A stretch of 64,000 bases of DNA from positions 218,515 to 282,514 of the forward strand of contig NZ_KB911826.1 in assembly GCF_000383675.1 (NCBI RefSeq). Reading direction: 5' to 3'. Positions 46,927 to 57,036 of this stretch are shown piece after piece. A program made the position numbers and the translations under genes. Source of the stretch: Terracoccus sp. 273MFTsu3.1 (lineage in GTDB: Bacteria > Actinomycetota > Actinomycetes > Actinomycetales > Dermatophilaceae). The notes below the pieces were generated by a model. It ran no database searches. It was not told the DNA's origin and saw only the letters and a program-made list of their open reading frames with translations. How positions within the stretch are numbered: position 1 is the stretch's first letter; each line of letters starts with the position of its first letter.

Positions 46927-47996
46927 GTCGTCTCCAATGGGGAGGTCCGGGCGTAGTCGTCGATCTGCTGAAGGCAGAGGGCGTGGACGTCGTCTCCGGA
47001 GAGCCACGCCCGCTGCCAGGCGACGACGTGAGTGAGCGCATCAGCAAGGCTCCACCGTGGCCCCCAGCCGAGCTGCCGGCGAGCCTTGGAGACGTCGAGC
47101 CTGAGATAGGTCGCCTCGTGAGGCTGTCGACGGTCCTCCGTGCCCCAGACGGCACCGTTGCCCCATTCCCTGGCCAAGGCGTCGGCGATCCAGGACACCG
47201 GCCGGGCGTCGCCCTCGTGGGGCCCGAAGTTCCAGCCCTCCGCGTACGTCTGCCCGCCGAGCCAGAGCCGCTGGGCGAGCAACAGGTAGCCGGACAGCGG
47301 CTCGAGGACGTGCTGCCATGGCCGGACCGAGCCCGGATTGCGGATCTCGGCCTTCTCCCCGGCTGCGAAAGCCCGAAGAATGTCGGGCACGAGACGGTCT
47401 TCCGCCCAGTCGCCGCCGCCGAGGACGTTGCCTGCGCGCGCCGAGGCCAGTGCCGTTGCGCCTTCCGCGAAGAACGAGCGGCGGTAGGTCGAGGTCACCA
47501 GCTCAGCGCAGCCCTTGGAGCTGCTGTAGGGGTCATGACCACCCATCGGGTCGGTCTCGCGGTAGCCCCGATCACCCTCGCTGTTCTCGTAGGCCTTGTC
47601 GGACGTGACGTTGACGACGACCCGCACACCGGGCGTGGCGCGCACGGCCTCCAGAAGGTGGACCGTGCCGAGGACGTTGGTGGCATATGTGCCCACGGGG
47701 TCGGCGTACGAGCGCCGGACGAGGGGCTGCGCGGCCAGGTGGAACACGATCTCTGGGGCTGCGGCGAGCACGATGTCCTTGAGCATCGCTTCGTCACGGA
47801 CGTCGCCGATCACGGACTCGATGCCGTCGCCGAGGGCCAACGCGGCGAACATGCTCGGCGACGTGGGCGGCGGCAGGGCGTACCCGGTGACCTCGGCACC
47901 GAGCGAGGTGAGCCAGAGCGTGAGCCAGCTTCCCTTGAACCCAGTGTGACCGGTGACAAGGACCCGCTTTCCCGGCCAGAAGTGGGAGTCGATCAT
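46923..47996 (-). CDS. rfbG: CDP-glucose 4,6-dehydratase
   Basis: 357 residues. Extended [13 protein letters not shown] nucleotide site, [10 protein letters not shown] and catalytic YSSSK. Converts CDP-glucose to CDP-4-keto-6-deoxyglucose with bound NAD+. Starts directly after the rfbF stop (no gap) and overlaps rfbH by four bases. Also called ddhB. Confidence 0.96.
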   Translation of the reverse strand: MIDSHFWPGKRVLVTGHTGFKGSWLTLWLTSLGAEVTGYALPPPTSPSMFAALALGDGIESVIGDVRDEAMLKDIVLAAAPEIVFHLAAQPLVRRSYADPVGTYATNVLGTVHLLEAVRATPGVRVVVNVTSDKAYENSEGDRGYRETDPMGGHDPYSSSKGCAELVTSTYRRSFFAEGATALASARAGNVLGGGDWAEDRLVPDILRAFAAGEKAEIRNPGSVRPWQHVLEPLSGYLLLAQRLWLGGQTYAEGWNFGPHEGDARPVSWIADALAREWGNGAVWGTEDRRQPHEATYLRLDVSKARRQLGWGPRWSLADALTHVVAWQRAWLSGDDVHALCLQQIDDYARTSPLETT

Positions 47997-48770
47997 TCAG
48001 TCCCACGCCTTCCATGGCGCCGCGCCACGAGCCCACAGCTCCTCGAGCAGCATTCGGTCCCGCAGGGTGTCCATCGGCTGCCAGAAGCCCGAGTGCCTGT
48101 AGGCCATGAGCTCACCGCTAGCTGCGAGGCAGCTCAGTGGACGCTCCTCCCACACCGTCGCATCACCGTCGATGAGATCGAGCACTTTTGGCGAAAGCAC
48201 GAAGAAGCCGGCGCTGACGATGGCCCCCTCGCCTGTGGGCTTCTCCTGAAACCGTCGGACGGCGTCGCCGTCAAGATCCAAGACTCCAAAGCGCTCCGGT
48301 GGGGTCGCCGCGGTGAGCGTCGCCAGTCGTCCGTGTGAGCGGTGGAACGCGATGGCCGCCGAGATGTCGACGTCACCGACTCCGTCGCCGTACGTCAGAC
48401 AGAAGGCATCCTCGTCCCTCACGTACTCCGCGATGCGTCGGATGCGACCACCTGTCATCGAGGCCTCGCCGGTGTCGACGAGCGTCACGCACCATGGCTC
48501 AGCCCGCCGGTGGTGGACAAGCATCTCGTTCTGACTCATGTCGAAGGTGACGTCGGACGTGTGCAAGAAGTAGTTGGCGAAGTACTCCTTGATGACGTAT
48601 CCCTTGTAGCCACAACAAATGACGAAGTCGGTGACGCCATGATGGGCATACATCTTCATGATGTGCCACAGGATCGGCTTGCCGCCGATCTCGACCATCG
48701 GCTTCGGCCTGACCGTCGTCTCCTCGCTGAGTCGAGTCCCCAGTCCCCCTGCCAAGATCACCGCCCTCAC
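47997..48770 (-). CDS. rfbF: Glucose-1-phosphate cytidylyltransferase
   Basis: 257 residues, GTG start in a GTGA overlap with the reductase gene. Nucleotidyltransferase motif [20 protein letters not shown], then [17 protein letters not shown] with the Asp of the metal site. Forms CDP-glucose from CTP and glucose 1-phosphate, the entry step of the CDP-dideoxyhexose pathway. Also called ddhA. Confidence 0.96.
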   Translation of the reverse strand: MRAVILAGGLGTRLSEETTVRPKPMVEIGGKPILWHIMKMYAHHGVTDFVICCGYKGYVIKEYFANYFLHTSDVTFDMSQNEMLVHHRRAEPWCVTLVDTGEASMTGGRIRRIAEYVRDEDAFCLTYGDGVGDVDISAAIAFHRSHGRLATLTAATPPERFGVLDLDGDAVRRFQEKPTGEGAIVSAGFFVLSPKVLDLIDGDATVWEERPLSCLAASGELMAYRHSGFWQPMDTLRDRMLLEELWARGAAPWKAWD

Positions 48771-49762
48771 TCGTCGGCCACCCTTGGGGCGGACTCCACG
48801 AACGCATCTGAGAAGAACCGCCGGGGGTCAAGTCCGGCTGCTACCAGGAGACGTCGGGCGTCGCGGATCATCGCGTCCGAGCCGCAGGCATACACATCGA
48901 TGGCGGCAAGATTCGGGCAGTCAGCGAGCAGTGCTTCCTGCACATAGCCCGTCCTTCCGCTCCAGGACCGGTCACACCGAGACAGCACAGGGACAAAGTC
49001 CCAGTGCGCCGGCCATGCCGGTGGCTTCCAGTGCAGTTCCGCCGCCGTACGAACGCCGAGGTACACCGTGACCGGCCGCTGGGGGCCGACCTGCTCAAGG
49101 TGTTCGAGCATGGCCTTGACGGGGGCGATCCCGGTGCCTGTCGCAAGGAACACCAGTGGCCTGTCTGACTCACGCAGGACGAACGTGCCCAGCGGCCCGC
49201 GCAGCCGCAGAAGGTCGCCCACCGCCGCCTCACCGAACCAGTACTCGCTGAGCTCGCCGCCCGGGTACCGCTTGACATGAAGTTCGAGGGCGCTATGTCT
49301 GCCTGGTGCACCGGCCAGCGAGTAGGCCCGACGAATGCCGTTGGGGCCGATGATCTCGACGTGCTGTCCGGGCACATAGTCCCAGCAGGCACTCGGCGCG
49401 AGCCTGAGTCGCACCACGAGGATGTCCTCGGTCACTCGCTCGAGGGCCGTGACGCGTAGCGGAACAATCACTGCGCGAGGCAGGTCGAACTCGATCTCGT
49501 TGTCCTCCGCGAAGACGACATCCGAATCGGCGGACCGCACGCAGGTCAGGATCCACCCGGCCCCCTGCTCTTCCGCCGAGAGACCGGACTCGTGTTGCAG
49601 CGCGGTCGTGACACCGCTCAGCACCAGCGCCTTGCACGAGATGCAACGGCCCGTGCGGCAGCTGTACTCAAGACGCGCGCCGTGCTTCTCCCCGGACAAG
49701 AGAATGGGAACGTCCGGCTCCGAGTCGAACTCGACACCGCTCGCGAGGCTCACCCTCGCCAT
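48767..49762 (-). CDS. rfbI: CDP-6-deoxy-delta-3,4-glucoseen reductase (E3)
   Basis: 331 residues. N-terminal plant-type ferredoxin with ligands C35, C40, C43 and C74 ([11 protein letters not shown] ... ILTC). Then an FAD-binding domain with [10 protein letters not shown] and an NAD-binding domain with [15 protein letters not shown]. It passes electrons from NADH through FAD and [2Fe-2S] to RfbH to complete C-3 deoxygenation. Also called ddhD or ascD. First gene of the minus-strand operon; 251 bp separate it from the divergent GtrB-like gene. Confidence 0.95.
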   Translation of the reverse strand: MARVSLASGVEFDSEPDVPILLSGEKHGARLEYSCRTGRCISCKALVLSGVTTALQHESGLSAEEQGAGWILTCVRSADSDVVFAEDNEIEFDLPRAVIVPLRVTALERVTEDILVVRLRLAPSACWDYVPGQHVEIIGPNGIRRAYSLAGAPGRHSALELHVKRYPGGELSEYWFGEAAVGDLLRLRGPLGTFVLRESDRPLVFLATGTGIAPVKAMLEHLEQVGPQRPVTVYLGVRTAAELHWKPPAWPAHWDFVPVLSRCDRSWSGRTGYVQEALLADCPNLAAIDVYACGSDAMIRDARRLLVAAGLDPRRFFSDAFVESAPRVADE

Positions 49763-50013
49763 GAATGACCCCCCGCGTCAGGCAGCCGGAGAGGAGACGC
49801 CTCGTGACCCGCGTGGCTGCAGCGCTCGGTCAACGGTCTGGTCAGTGGACGACGTCCGCTGCTGCACCCTAACTGCCGAGAAGGGCGGATGTGGGTCAGA
49901 TGCGAAGATGCACCCGCGACTGCCGACCGAGGCATTTTCGGCCGTTATGGGGCGGCGGCCGACGTCGGCACCCATACTGACTCGGACGTCTCACACCATC
50001 AGGGGAAGCGCTC

Positions 50014-50949
50014 GTGAAGATATCGATGCTGACGCCATGCTTCAACGAGGAAGCCAACGTCCGGCTCTGCGCAGAAGCCGTGGCCGGGGTCATGCGCGGG
50101 CCACTGGCCGCCTACGACTACGAGCACGTCTTCTGTGACAACGCCAGCACGGACAAGACCGTCGACATCCTTCGGGAGATGGCTGCTGCCGACCCACATA
50201 TCAAGGTGGCGGTGAACTCGCGCAACGTGGGTCCGATGCGCAACACCGTCAACGGCCTGCAGTACCTCTCCGGCGACCTCGTCGTGCCCTTCATTCCGGC
50301 CGACCTCCAGGACCCTCCCGAGGTCATCCCTGACCTTCTGGCAGCGATGGGACCAAACATCGACGTCGTCTACGGTGTTCGGTGTGACCGGCGTGAACCT
50401 CTGCACTTGAAGGTCTCACGTGGGCTGTACTACCGCCTGTCGTCGTTCATCAGTGGAGGCGTCACTCCACCGAACCATGCCGGCGACTTCATGCTCGCGC
50501 GCAGTCACGTCATCGACGCCGTCGTCGGGACCGCGGGCGGACAGTCCTACCTGCGCGGGCTGGTCGCGCAGACCGAGCCTAGGCACGCAACGCACCCCTA
50601 CGCCTGGCGGCAACGCGAGCACGGAAAGTCTCGCAACTCCTACCTCTCGTTGATCGACCAGGCCTTCACGGGTCTGCTGTCCACGGCCAAGAGCCCGCTG
50701 CGGTGGGCGATGCCAGTCGGGTTCGTCGCGTCGGTCCTCGGCTTGCTCTATGCGGCCGTGACCGTCGTGCTGCGCCTGCTGAACATCGGCGGAGGAGACG
50801 CCGGTGTCGCGACGATCATCGTGGGGGTGTTCATGTTCGGCGGACTGCAGCTCTTCGTGATGGGAGTTGTGGGCGAGTACGTGCTGAGCATCCACCGTTC
50901 CGTCCATCCGCCACCACCGGTCATCGAGCGTGAGCGGATCAATCTGTGA
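50014..50949 (+). CDS. GtrB/ArnC-like polyprenyl-phosphate sugar transferase (GT2)
   Basis: 311 residues from a GTG after AGGGGAAG. GT-A core with TPCFNEEANVRLCAEAV, DNASTDKT and ADLQDPPEVIPDLL, the DxQDPP motif of DPM/GtrB-like enzymes. The C-terminus has two membrane helices and SYLRGLVAQTE-type block. It loads a sugar onto polyprenyl phosphate on the cytoplasmic side; the GtrA-like protein and GT-C enzymes would complete the path. The stop overlaps the next GTG. Confidence 0.92.
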   Translation: MKISMLTPCFNEEANVRLCAEAVAGVMRGPLAAYDYEHVFCDNASTDKTVDILREMAAADPHIKVAVNSRNVGPMRNTVNGLQYLSGDLVVPFIPADLQDPPEVIPDLLAAMGPNIDVVYGVRCDRREPLHLKVSRGLYYRLSSFISGGVTPPNHAGDFMLARSHVIDAVVGTAGGQSYLRGLVAQTEPRHATHPYAWRQREHGKSRNSYLSLIDQAFTGLLSTAKSPLRWAMPVGFVASVLGLLYAAVTVVLRLLNIGGGDAGVATIIVGVFMFGGLQLFVMGVVGEYVLSIHRSVHPPPPVIERERINL

Positions 50950-52547
50950 CCTCTCGGCAGTTCGCACTGCGTGCGACAGCGGCCGTCGCGATCACACTGA
51001 CCGTGTCAATCGCCATCCGCTGGAACGCCATCGGCTACACAGGGTGGTTCAACCCCGACGAGGCAGAGCTCCTCGCGGCCGGCCGGCGGGCGGCCATGCA
51101 GGTGTGGATGCCGATGGCAACCTCGTCCGCGAACACGTATCTCGTCCTGTGGCCGACGACGCTCGGGCTCCTTGACCTGCTGGGGGTGCCGATGAGTCTG
51201 AGGACGGCTCACACCCTGTCCACCGGTGCCTACGCCGCTGTCATCGCGATGGTCTGGATCGCGACCGCCCGACGCTGGGGCTTCGTCCGCACCGCCGTCT
51301 TCATAGTGCCGGCGGCGTACTGGATGCTGGCCAGGTACAGCGACTTCTTCCAGATGGGCTCAGAGCTCCCGTCGGTGCTGCTCCTCGTGGTCGGCGCTGT
51401 GCTCGCCTTCACCCCAGGCAGGGCCGTGAGCGCGCGTCGTCTCGCAGTCGTGGCCGCCCTGGCCTCGTTGGCTCCTTGGTTCAAGGTCCAGTCCGGGCTC
51501 CTTGCCGTCGGGCTGGTCATCTCTGCCTGCGGCTTCGCGTTCCTGTCACGAGACTCCGTCTGGACGCGTCGCGAGTGGACGCAGCGTCTGCTGTTGTTGG
51601 CGCTCGGGGGCTTGGGACCGACGGCAGTGCTGTTGGCCGTCATGGCCGTCGGGGGGACGCTAGATCTCTTCTGGGACGAGCCGGTCGAGTTCCTCCGCGC
51701 CTACCTGACCCACAACGTCAAGGGCCTCGGCTACGGACTGGGCGAGACCACCGCCCCGCTGACGGAGAAGCTGCGTGGGTTCGTCGTCAGCGTGCTCACC
51801 AACGCGTTCGCTTTCAGCTGGGCGCTGCTTGGCCTCGTAGCCCTGTGGAGCGGCACACGCAACCAGGCTGGGCGCCTCGCCCGCATCGCCGTGTGGTCGA
51901 TCCCCATGCTGGCCGCACTGGCAACCCTGCTCGTGATGTACCCCATCTACGTTCACTACCTGAATTTCCTGTTCGCGGGCACCGCCATCGCAGCGATCGC
52001 GGCAGCCGGTCTGGCACCCGCTGAGACCATCCCGGACCGGGGACCATCGCTCTTGGCTCGTCGGCTGCCGGCATGGGCACTGCTGACGACCATGGTGTTC
52101 CTCTTGGCCGCGGTCGAGCACCAGGGGGCCTCGCCCGCGCCACCAGCCGTCGCCCACCAGGACGAAGAAGACATCGCGGCGCTGTGCCCAAGGGGATCGT
52201 CGGTCTTCGTCTGGGGGTGGGCCGCAGAGCTCTATGCCTACTACGACTGGCGGCCTGCCAGTCGATACGTCACCTACGGGCTGCTCCTCGCCAAGACGCC
52301 GAACCAAGGTCACTACCGCGCGCGGTTCCTTCAGGAGTTGACGGACGATCCGCCGACCTGTGTCGTGAATGCCATCGGTCCGGCGTGGTTCGGCGACGAC
52401 GCCGCAGCCACGCCGCTGGAGAACGAGATCCCGGACACCGGCGGATGGCTTCACCGCTGCTACGTGCCGAACCGCGTGGTGCTCCGGCCAGCCGCGGCCC
52501 CGGAACCAGAGTTGATCGATGTGTGGACGCGTCGCTCCGACTGCTGA
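50946..52547 (+). CDS. GT-C fold membrane glycosyltransferase-like protein
   Basis: 533 residues, GTG start in a GTGA overlap. About eleven helices; the first external loop has GWFNPDEAELLAAGRRA, with the paired acidic residues of GT-C/ArnT-like enzymes. The C-terminal 110 residues are soluble and Trp/Tyr-rich (VFVWGWAAELYAYYDWRPAS), as in many bacterial GT-C proteins. It is probably the acceptor-side enzyme for the sugar loaded by the preceding GtrB-like protein. Confidence 0.75.
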   Translation: MTSRQFALRATAAVAITLTVSIAIRWNAIGYTGWFNPDEAELLAAGRRAAMQVWMPMATSSANTYLVLWPTTLGLLDLLGVPMSLRTAHTLSTGAYAAVIAMVWIATARRWGFVRTAVFIVPAAYWMLARYSDFFQMGSELPSVLLLVVGAVLAFTPGRAVSARRLAVVAALASLAPWFKVQSGLLAVGLVISACGFAFLSRDSVWTRREWTQRLLLLALGGLGPTAVLLAVMAVGGTLDLFWDEPVEFLRAYLTHNVKGLGYGLGETTAPLTEKLRGFVVSVLTNAFAFSWALLGLVALWSGTRNQAGRLARIAVWSIPMLAALATLLVMYPIYVHYLNFLFAGTAIAAIAAAGLAPAETIPDRGPSLLARRLPAWALLTTMVFLLAAVEHQGASPAPPAVAHQDEEDIAALCPRGSSVFVWGWAAELYAYYDWRPASRYVTYGLLLAKTPNQGHYRARFLQELTDDPPTCVVNAIGPAWFGDDAAATPLENEIPDTGGWLHRCYVPNRVVLRPAAAPEPELIDVWTRRSDC

Positions 52548-52570
52548 CTGCGTGCTGCGCCGGCGCAGGG

Positions 52571-54499
52571 TCACCGCAGACTGACAGGTGTGATCGTCAC
52601 AGTGAAGTTGTGCGACCAGAGGGTCCTGTCGGAGTCGAGCGTGATCGCGGCCACCTCGCGACTCGGCGGAACATCGGCTCCGTGGGCGAGGTAGAGCGCC
52701 GCGAAGTCGTCGGCGGTCGCCACCGTGGGAGACAGGAGGAAGCCCGCCTGCGCCATGCCGAGAGGGAGCCGATAGGTGCGCTCGACTCCGTCCGCGGTCC
52801 GGACCGTGAGTCGAAGTGGCTCGGACTTGAAGAGCGCCAGACACACGTGTCCGAGGGGACTGGGTCGGATATCCACGGCGATGAACGTCATCGCCCCCTG
52901 CCGGGGCACGGTCAGGGACTGGCCGAGCACTGCGGGCAGCGTCGCCCTCAGGCCTGACCCATCGTCCTCCCGCGCGACTGGACGTCGGGAGAGGACGAGC
53001 TTGTCACGCGCGCTGTAGGCGGGCTCGTATCTGCGCAGCAGCTCAAGCCAGGACGGCCCGTCCTCCGCACTGGGGTAGCGCTCGTCGATCGGCTGGGGCG
53101 CGAACACGACCCACTGGGGCGCCCCCGGACCGGCGAGGTGCCGTCGGTTCATCTCTGCGAGATCGGGGGTGAAGGCCGCATAGCTCTGGAAGACCGGGCG
53201 CGGACTCCAGTCGGCCTGGATCGAGAGGAGGTCGGCCTGGTCGGACGAGTAGATGTCGACGGAGCCCGCCATGGGTGGAAGCCCACTGGTCTCTCTCACG
53301 GTGGACTGAGCAGCCAGGTACTTCTGGTCGAGGCTCGGGGCAACTCCAACGAACCGACCCACCCCCTTCGCCGCCGCGACGACGGCCTGGGCCTGATGGG
53401 CAGGCAGAAGCCTCACCAGACCTCCGAGTCCGAGAAGCGCGCCGACGACCACGAGCCCCGCCGTCATCCCGGCCAGGACGCGCAAGCGATCTGTCTCCCG
53501 CGCCACCGCCCAGACCACGAACCCGACCGCCGTGAGGGCCGAGATCAAAGCGAACAGATGCTGGTCCGCCCTCACGAGTCCAAGCTTGGTTGCCGTGAAG
53601 GCAGTTGCGCCCGTCACGACGACCACCACCGCCGAGTCGACGACGTCGAGCCACGGGACCCGCGCGAGCGTCAGAGCCAGAAAGCAGGCAAGCCCTGCCG
53701 CGACGACGAGGAGCGGAAGGGTCTCCAGGGGACTGCCCAGGCTCATGGCGTCGGTGTAGCCGCTCGCAAGCTCAGCGATGCCGCTGGCGTAGGCCGTGAT
53801 CTCACCGACCGACTGGCCGTAGGCGACCCAGACCGTGAGAAACGTGCCGGCAGCGGCGAGCACGTTCACGAGCGACAGCCACGGCCGTCGAGCGCGGGCT
53901 AGCAGGACGGTTCCGCCGATGACACATGCCCCCGAAACGACGAATGTCGATCCCTTGGCCGCGACGGACGTGCCGCACGCGACAGCGGCAAAGGCGATCA
54001 TGGACAGACGTGGCCAATGAGCCGCGCCCCGCGTCGTTCGGGCAATGGCGAGCAGCGCGAGGAGCGGGATGACGATCAGGAGGCCCTCGCGGTCATAGAG
54101 CCCCGCGAGCACCACGGATGCCACCCCAGCCGCCAGACGACGTTCGGGACCGCACACGATGTGCAGCGACAGCCAGGTCCCGATCGCCAGCAGCAACGTG
54201 AGCAAGACCGTGCCGACGTAGGTGCTCGGGTGGTAGCCGCCAGTGACGACGCTCGATGCGGGCCCCCCGGTGAAGACGATGTCGCCACCGAAGCTGAGGC
54301 CTCGGGGAATCGCATCGTTCAGAGCCCATTGCCACGACGGGTCCAGGCCGCGCGCCGGCATCTGGGGGTCGAAGGGAACGAGTCTGGCCACGAGGAGGGC
54401 CAAGCCCAACAGGGCCAGGGTTCGGGCGCCCAGGGGTCCCGGAACTCGAAGGTCCGACCGAAGGGTCTCGGACCTGTGACCGAGAGAGGTGACGCTCAC
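52571..54499 (-). CDS. Large polytopic membrane protein, possible glycan transferase or polymerase
   Basis: 642 residues, GTG start. About twelve membrane helices and an extracytoplasmic C-terminal region of some 230 residues. The first loop includes LDPSWQWALNDAIPRG and DIVFTGGPASSV, reminiscent of GT-C loops, but no family is recognised. It is the last gene of a minus-strand operon with a methyltransferase, epimerase, GT2 and nucleotide-sugar dehydrogenase, so a role in assembling or exporting the surface glycan is likely. Confidence 0.65.
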   Translation of the reverse strand: MSVTSLGHRSETLRSDLRVPGPLGARTLALLGLALLVARLVPFDPQMPARGLDPSWQWALNDAIPRGLSFGGDIVFTGGPASSVVTGGYHPSTYVGTVLLTLLLAIGTWLSLHIVCGPERRLAAGVASVVLAGLYDREGLLIVIPLLALLAIARTTRGAAHWPRLSMIAFAAVACGTSVAAKGSTFVVSGACVIGGTVLLARARRPWLSLVNVLAAAGTFLTVWVAYGQSVGEITAYASGIAELASGYTDAMSLGSPLETLPLLVVAAGLACFLALTLARVPWLDVVDSAVVVVVTGATAFTATKLGLVRADQHLFALISALTAVGFVVWAVARETDRLRVLAGMTAGLVVVGALLGLGGLVRLLPAHQAQAVVAAAKGVGRFVGVAPSLDQKYLAAQSTVRETSGLPPMAGSVDIYSSDQADLLSIQADWSPRPVFQSYAAFTPDLAEMNRRHLAGPGAPQWVVFAPQPIDERYPSAEDGPSWLELLRRYEPAYSARDKLVLSRRPVAREDDGSGLRATLPAVLGQSLTVPRQGAMTFIAVDIRPSPLGHVCLALFKSEPLRLTVRTADGVERTYRLPLGMAQAGFLLSPTVATADDFAALYLAHGADVPPSREVAAITLDSDRTLWSHNFTVTITPVSLR

Positions 54500-54574
54500 T
54501 CGGTCAACCGCCTGAGACGACAGGACACGGCGCGCTCGCCCGCCACCGGCGGGCAGCCGAGTCGGTCGCGCTGG

Positions 54575-55249
54575 TCATGCCTGGTGCGGCCTGCGGGCCA
54601 CCACGAGCATCTGCTTGCCGAGCAGCCACCAGGCCGGCCGGAGGGCGAGGTACGCGCGAATCGTCCAGCGCGACACAGGCATTCGCGAGTTTCTGATCGT
54701 GTACGGGAGGTAGCGCGGCTCGACTCTGGTCACGTCGAAACCACTGAGACCGAGAGCTTCGGAGAGACTGTGCTGCGTCAGGGCGAGGTGATGGTCGAGG
54801 TAGTCCCAGTAGGCCCCGGGCAGGTTCCTGATGTTGGGCATGAGCACCACGATCGTGCCGCCCGGACGCAATACCCGGTGACTCTCCGCAAGGGTAGCCA
54901 GCAGCGCCTCCGTGTCAGGAAGGTGCTCGAAGAAGTTCGACGTGAACACCGTGTCGACGGAGGCGTCTGCCACTTGGTGCATGTCGGCGGAGTTGGTCTC
55001 GATGACCTCGACCCCAGTGGCCGCGAAGGCCGCGGTGTCCGGGTTCAGGTCGACCGCGATTCGTCGCCGTGCCCGAATGTTGTTGCTGAACTCGCAGTAG
55101 CCCGCGCCGAGGTCGAGCACCGTGCCGTCCTCGGGAACGTACTGCTGGAACTGCTCCTCGCACAGCACCGACCAGAGGGTCTGCTTGTCCCGGAGCTCGG
55201 CATCTGAGAACCGCGCCTGATAGGTGGCCTTGAGGTAGTCGGAGTCCAT
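54575..55249 (-). CDS. SAM-dependent class I methyltransferase
   Basis: 224 residues. Motif I VLDLGAGYCEFSNNI, then a Asp-containing AVDLNPDTA, FTSNFFEHLPD and LRPGGTIVVLMPN, standard for Methyltransf_11/25. No signal or membrane segment. Likely methylates a sugar of the surface glycan. Starts 12 bp after the epimerase stop. Confidence 0.9.
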   Translation of the reverse strand: MDSDYLKATYQARFSDAELRDKQTLWSVLCEEQFQQYVPEDGTVLDLGAGYCEFSNNIRARRRIAVDLNPDTAAFAATGVEVIETNSADMHQVADASVDTVFTSNFFEHLPDTEALLATLAESHRVLRPGGTIVVLMPNIRNLPGAYWDYLDHHLALTQHSLSEALGLSGFDVTRVEPRYLPYTIRNSRMPVSRWTIRAYLALRPAWWLLGKQMLVVARRPHQA

Positions 55250-55261
55250 GGTGCCGCCCTG

Positions 55262-56284
55262 CTAGAGGATCCCCGACGCGATGGCCAAGCGGATCCATGG
55301 GATGGTTTCGTCGAGCATGTCACTGAGGGTCGTCGTCGCCTCGAACCCCAGCACCTGCTTCGCCTTGTCGACGCAAGGGACGCGCTTCTGCACGTCGTGC
55401 TCGAACGCCGGGTCGTTGACGAGCGACATCGGTCGCTCACCGTTCACCTTGGTCCAGATCTCCTGGGCCAGCTCGGTGACGGTCGCGCCCATGGCAGTGG
55501 AGAGGTTGAAGTCCTCGTTGGTCGCCTTGGGGTGCCCGACCGCCGTCACGATGCCCCGCGCGAGGTCGCCGCCGTAGGTGTAGTGCCTTACCTGGCTGCC
55601 GTCGCCGAGGATGTGGAGGGGGTCCTGCCCCTTGATGACCTTCTGCACCAGGTCAGGGACGACGTGGCTCATGGCCAGCGGGACGTTCCCCGACCACACC
55701 TCGAGGTCGCCGAGCGCTCGGCGCTCACCGATGCCGACGCAGTTGAAGGGCCGCAGGATCGTGAAGGGCAGCTCGTACTGGTCCCACGCGGCCTGGGCGA
55801 AGTACTCGACGGCCAGCTTCTGGAAGCCGTAGCTCGATCGCGGCGGCGGCACGAGCCGCTGGTCGCCCTCGGCCGAGGGCCAGCGATCCGTCGACTCAAA
55901 GACCATCGACGACGACAGGTAGGTGACCTTCTGCAGCGGTGCGCCGTCACGTCGGACGGCGATGGCCGCGTCGCACGTCGAAGCGATGATCCGTTCGTTC
56001 TGGGCGAGGAGGTCATAGGCGTACTTGTGGAAGTAGGTGATGCCGCCGATGAGCGCCGCTCCCGCGATCACGTGGTCGACGTCGCCCATCAACTGCCGCA
56101 TGAGGGCCGTGTCCTGGACGTCCCCCTCGACGAACGAGTAGCGCTCGTGGTCGTCGTAGGTGTGCCGCACCGGCCCGTACTTCGAGTAGTTGTCGATGCC
56201 GACGACGTCCCACCCCTGCCTGAGCAGCTCCTGCACCACGTACCCACCTATGAAGCCAGCGGATCCCGTGACCAAAACCTTCAT
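55262..56284 (-). CDS. NAD-dependent nucleotide-sugar epimerase/dehydratase
   Basis: 340 residues from the ATG at 56284 (ATGA overlap). Rossmann motif TGSAGFIGGYVV, SSSMVFE and catalytic YGFQK; late block HILGDGSQVRHYTYGGDLAR. UDP- or GDP-sugar epimerase of the extended SDR class; substrate not determined. Neighbours suggest it supplies a sugar for the glycan built by the adjacent enzymes. Confidence 0.9.
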   Translation of the reverse strand: MKVLVTGSAGFIGGYVVQELLRQGWDVVGIDNYSKYGPVRHTYDDHERYSFVEGDVQDTALMRQLMGDVDHVIAGAALIGGITYFHKYAYDLLAQNERIIASTCDAAIAVRRDGAPLQKVTYLSSSMVFESTDRWPSAEGDQRLVPPPRSSYGFQKLAVEYFAQAAWDQYELPFTILRPFNCVGIGERRALGDLEVWSGNVPLAMSHVVPDLVQKVIKGQDPLHILGDGSQVRHYTYGGDLARGIVTAVGHPKATNEDFNLSTAMGATVTELAQEIWTKVNGERPMSLVNDPAFEHDVQKRVPCVDKAKQVLGFEATTTLSDMLDETIPWIRLAIASGIL

Positions 56285-57036
56285 CGTGAGCCTCTCACCT
56301 TGGCGCTGACACGTGTGCGCACGCTTTCTTGCGGGACGGCCGGACCGAAGGCGAAGGCATACCAGTAGAGGTACTTCGGCAGCCATGCCCTGATCTTGAA
56401 GTTCGACGCCCCGACCTCACGGTCGAGCCAGATCGTAGGGATCTCCGCCACCGGCCGGCGAGCGCGACGAGCCTTCGACACCAATTCGATCGCTATCTCG
56501 AAACCGGACCGCGAGTCGATCCCCACCTCCCGGACGAACGCCGTGTCGTACGCCTTGAAGGCGTTCGTGACGTCGCGCGTGCCCACGCGGGCGAAAAGGT
56601 TCAGGCTGCGCCCTGCCGTCTCCGACATGAGTCGCTTGCCGACGGGACCGCCCCGTTGGGCGCCACCCGGCATGTAGCGGGAGGCGGACGCGACGACAAA
56701 GCCCCGCTCGACGAGACGGACGAGGTCGTCGATGACGCGGACGTCGTCGGACCCGTCCGCCATCGTCACGACGACGCAGGGCGCCTCCGCGTGATCGATA
56801 CCGTAGCGAACGGCGTTCGCGGGCCCGCGGCCGTAGTCCTGCACGGCGACCCGGGCATGCGGCATACGACTGATCTCGTCCTGCGCGGCTGCGATGGTCG
56901 TGTCGGTCTCGGAGTCCACCACGACCAGGATCTCGTGGGGAAGGGACACAGCGTCCTCGATGCGCCGAAGTGCCGTGGCGATGGACTCGTGTTCGTTGTA
57001 GGCCGGCAGGATGATCGTGGCTCGAGGAGCCGTCAT
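56281..57036 (-). CDS. DPM1-like family 2 glycosyltransferase
   Basis: 251 residues from the ATG at 57036 (ATGA overlap). ATIILPAYNEHESIATALRR, VVDSETDTT, ADGSDDVRVIDDLV and NAFKAYDTAFV match polyprenol-phosphate hexose transferases. No membrane helices. Uses a nucleotide sugar to make a lipid-linked sugar or to extend a glycan. Confidence 0.88.
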   Translation of the reverse strand: MTAPRATIILPAYNEHESIATALRRIEDAVSLPHEILVVVDSETDTTIAAAQDEISRMPHARVAVQDYGRGPANAVRYGIDHAEAPCVVVTMADGSDDVRVIDDLVRLVERGFVVASASRYMPGGAQRGGPVGKRLMSETAGRSLNLFARVGTRDVTNAFKAYDTAFVREVGIDSRSGFEIAIELVSKARRARRPVAEIPTIWLDREVGASNFKIRAWLPKYLYWYAFAFGPAVPQESVRTRVSAKVRGSR

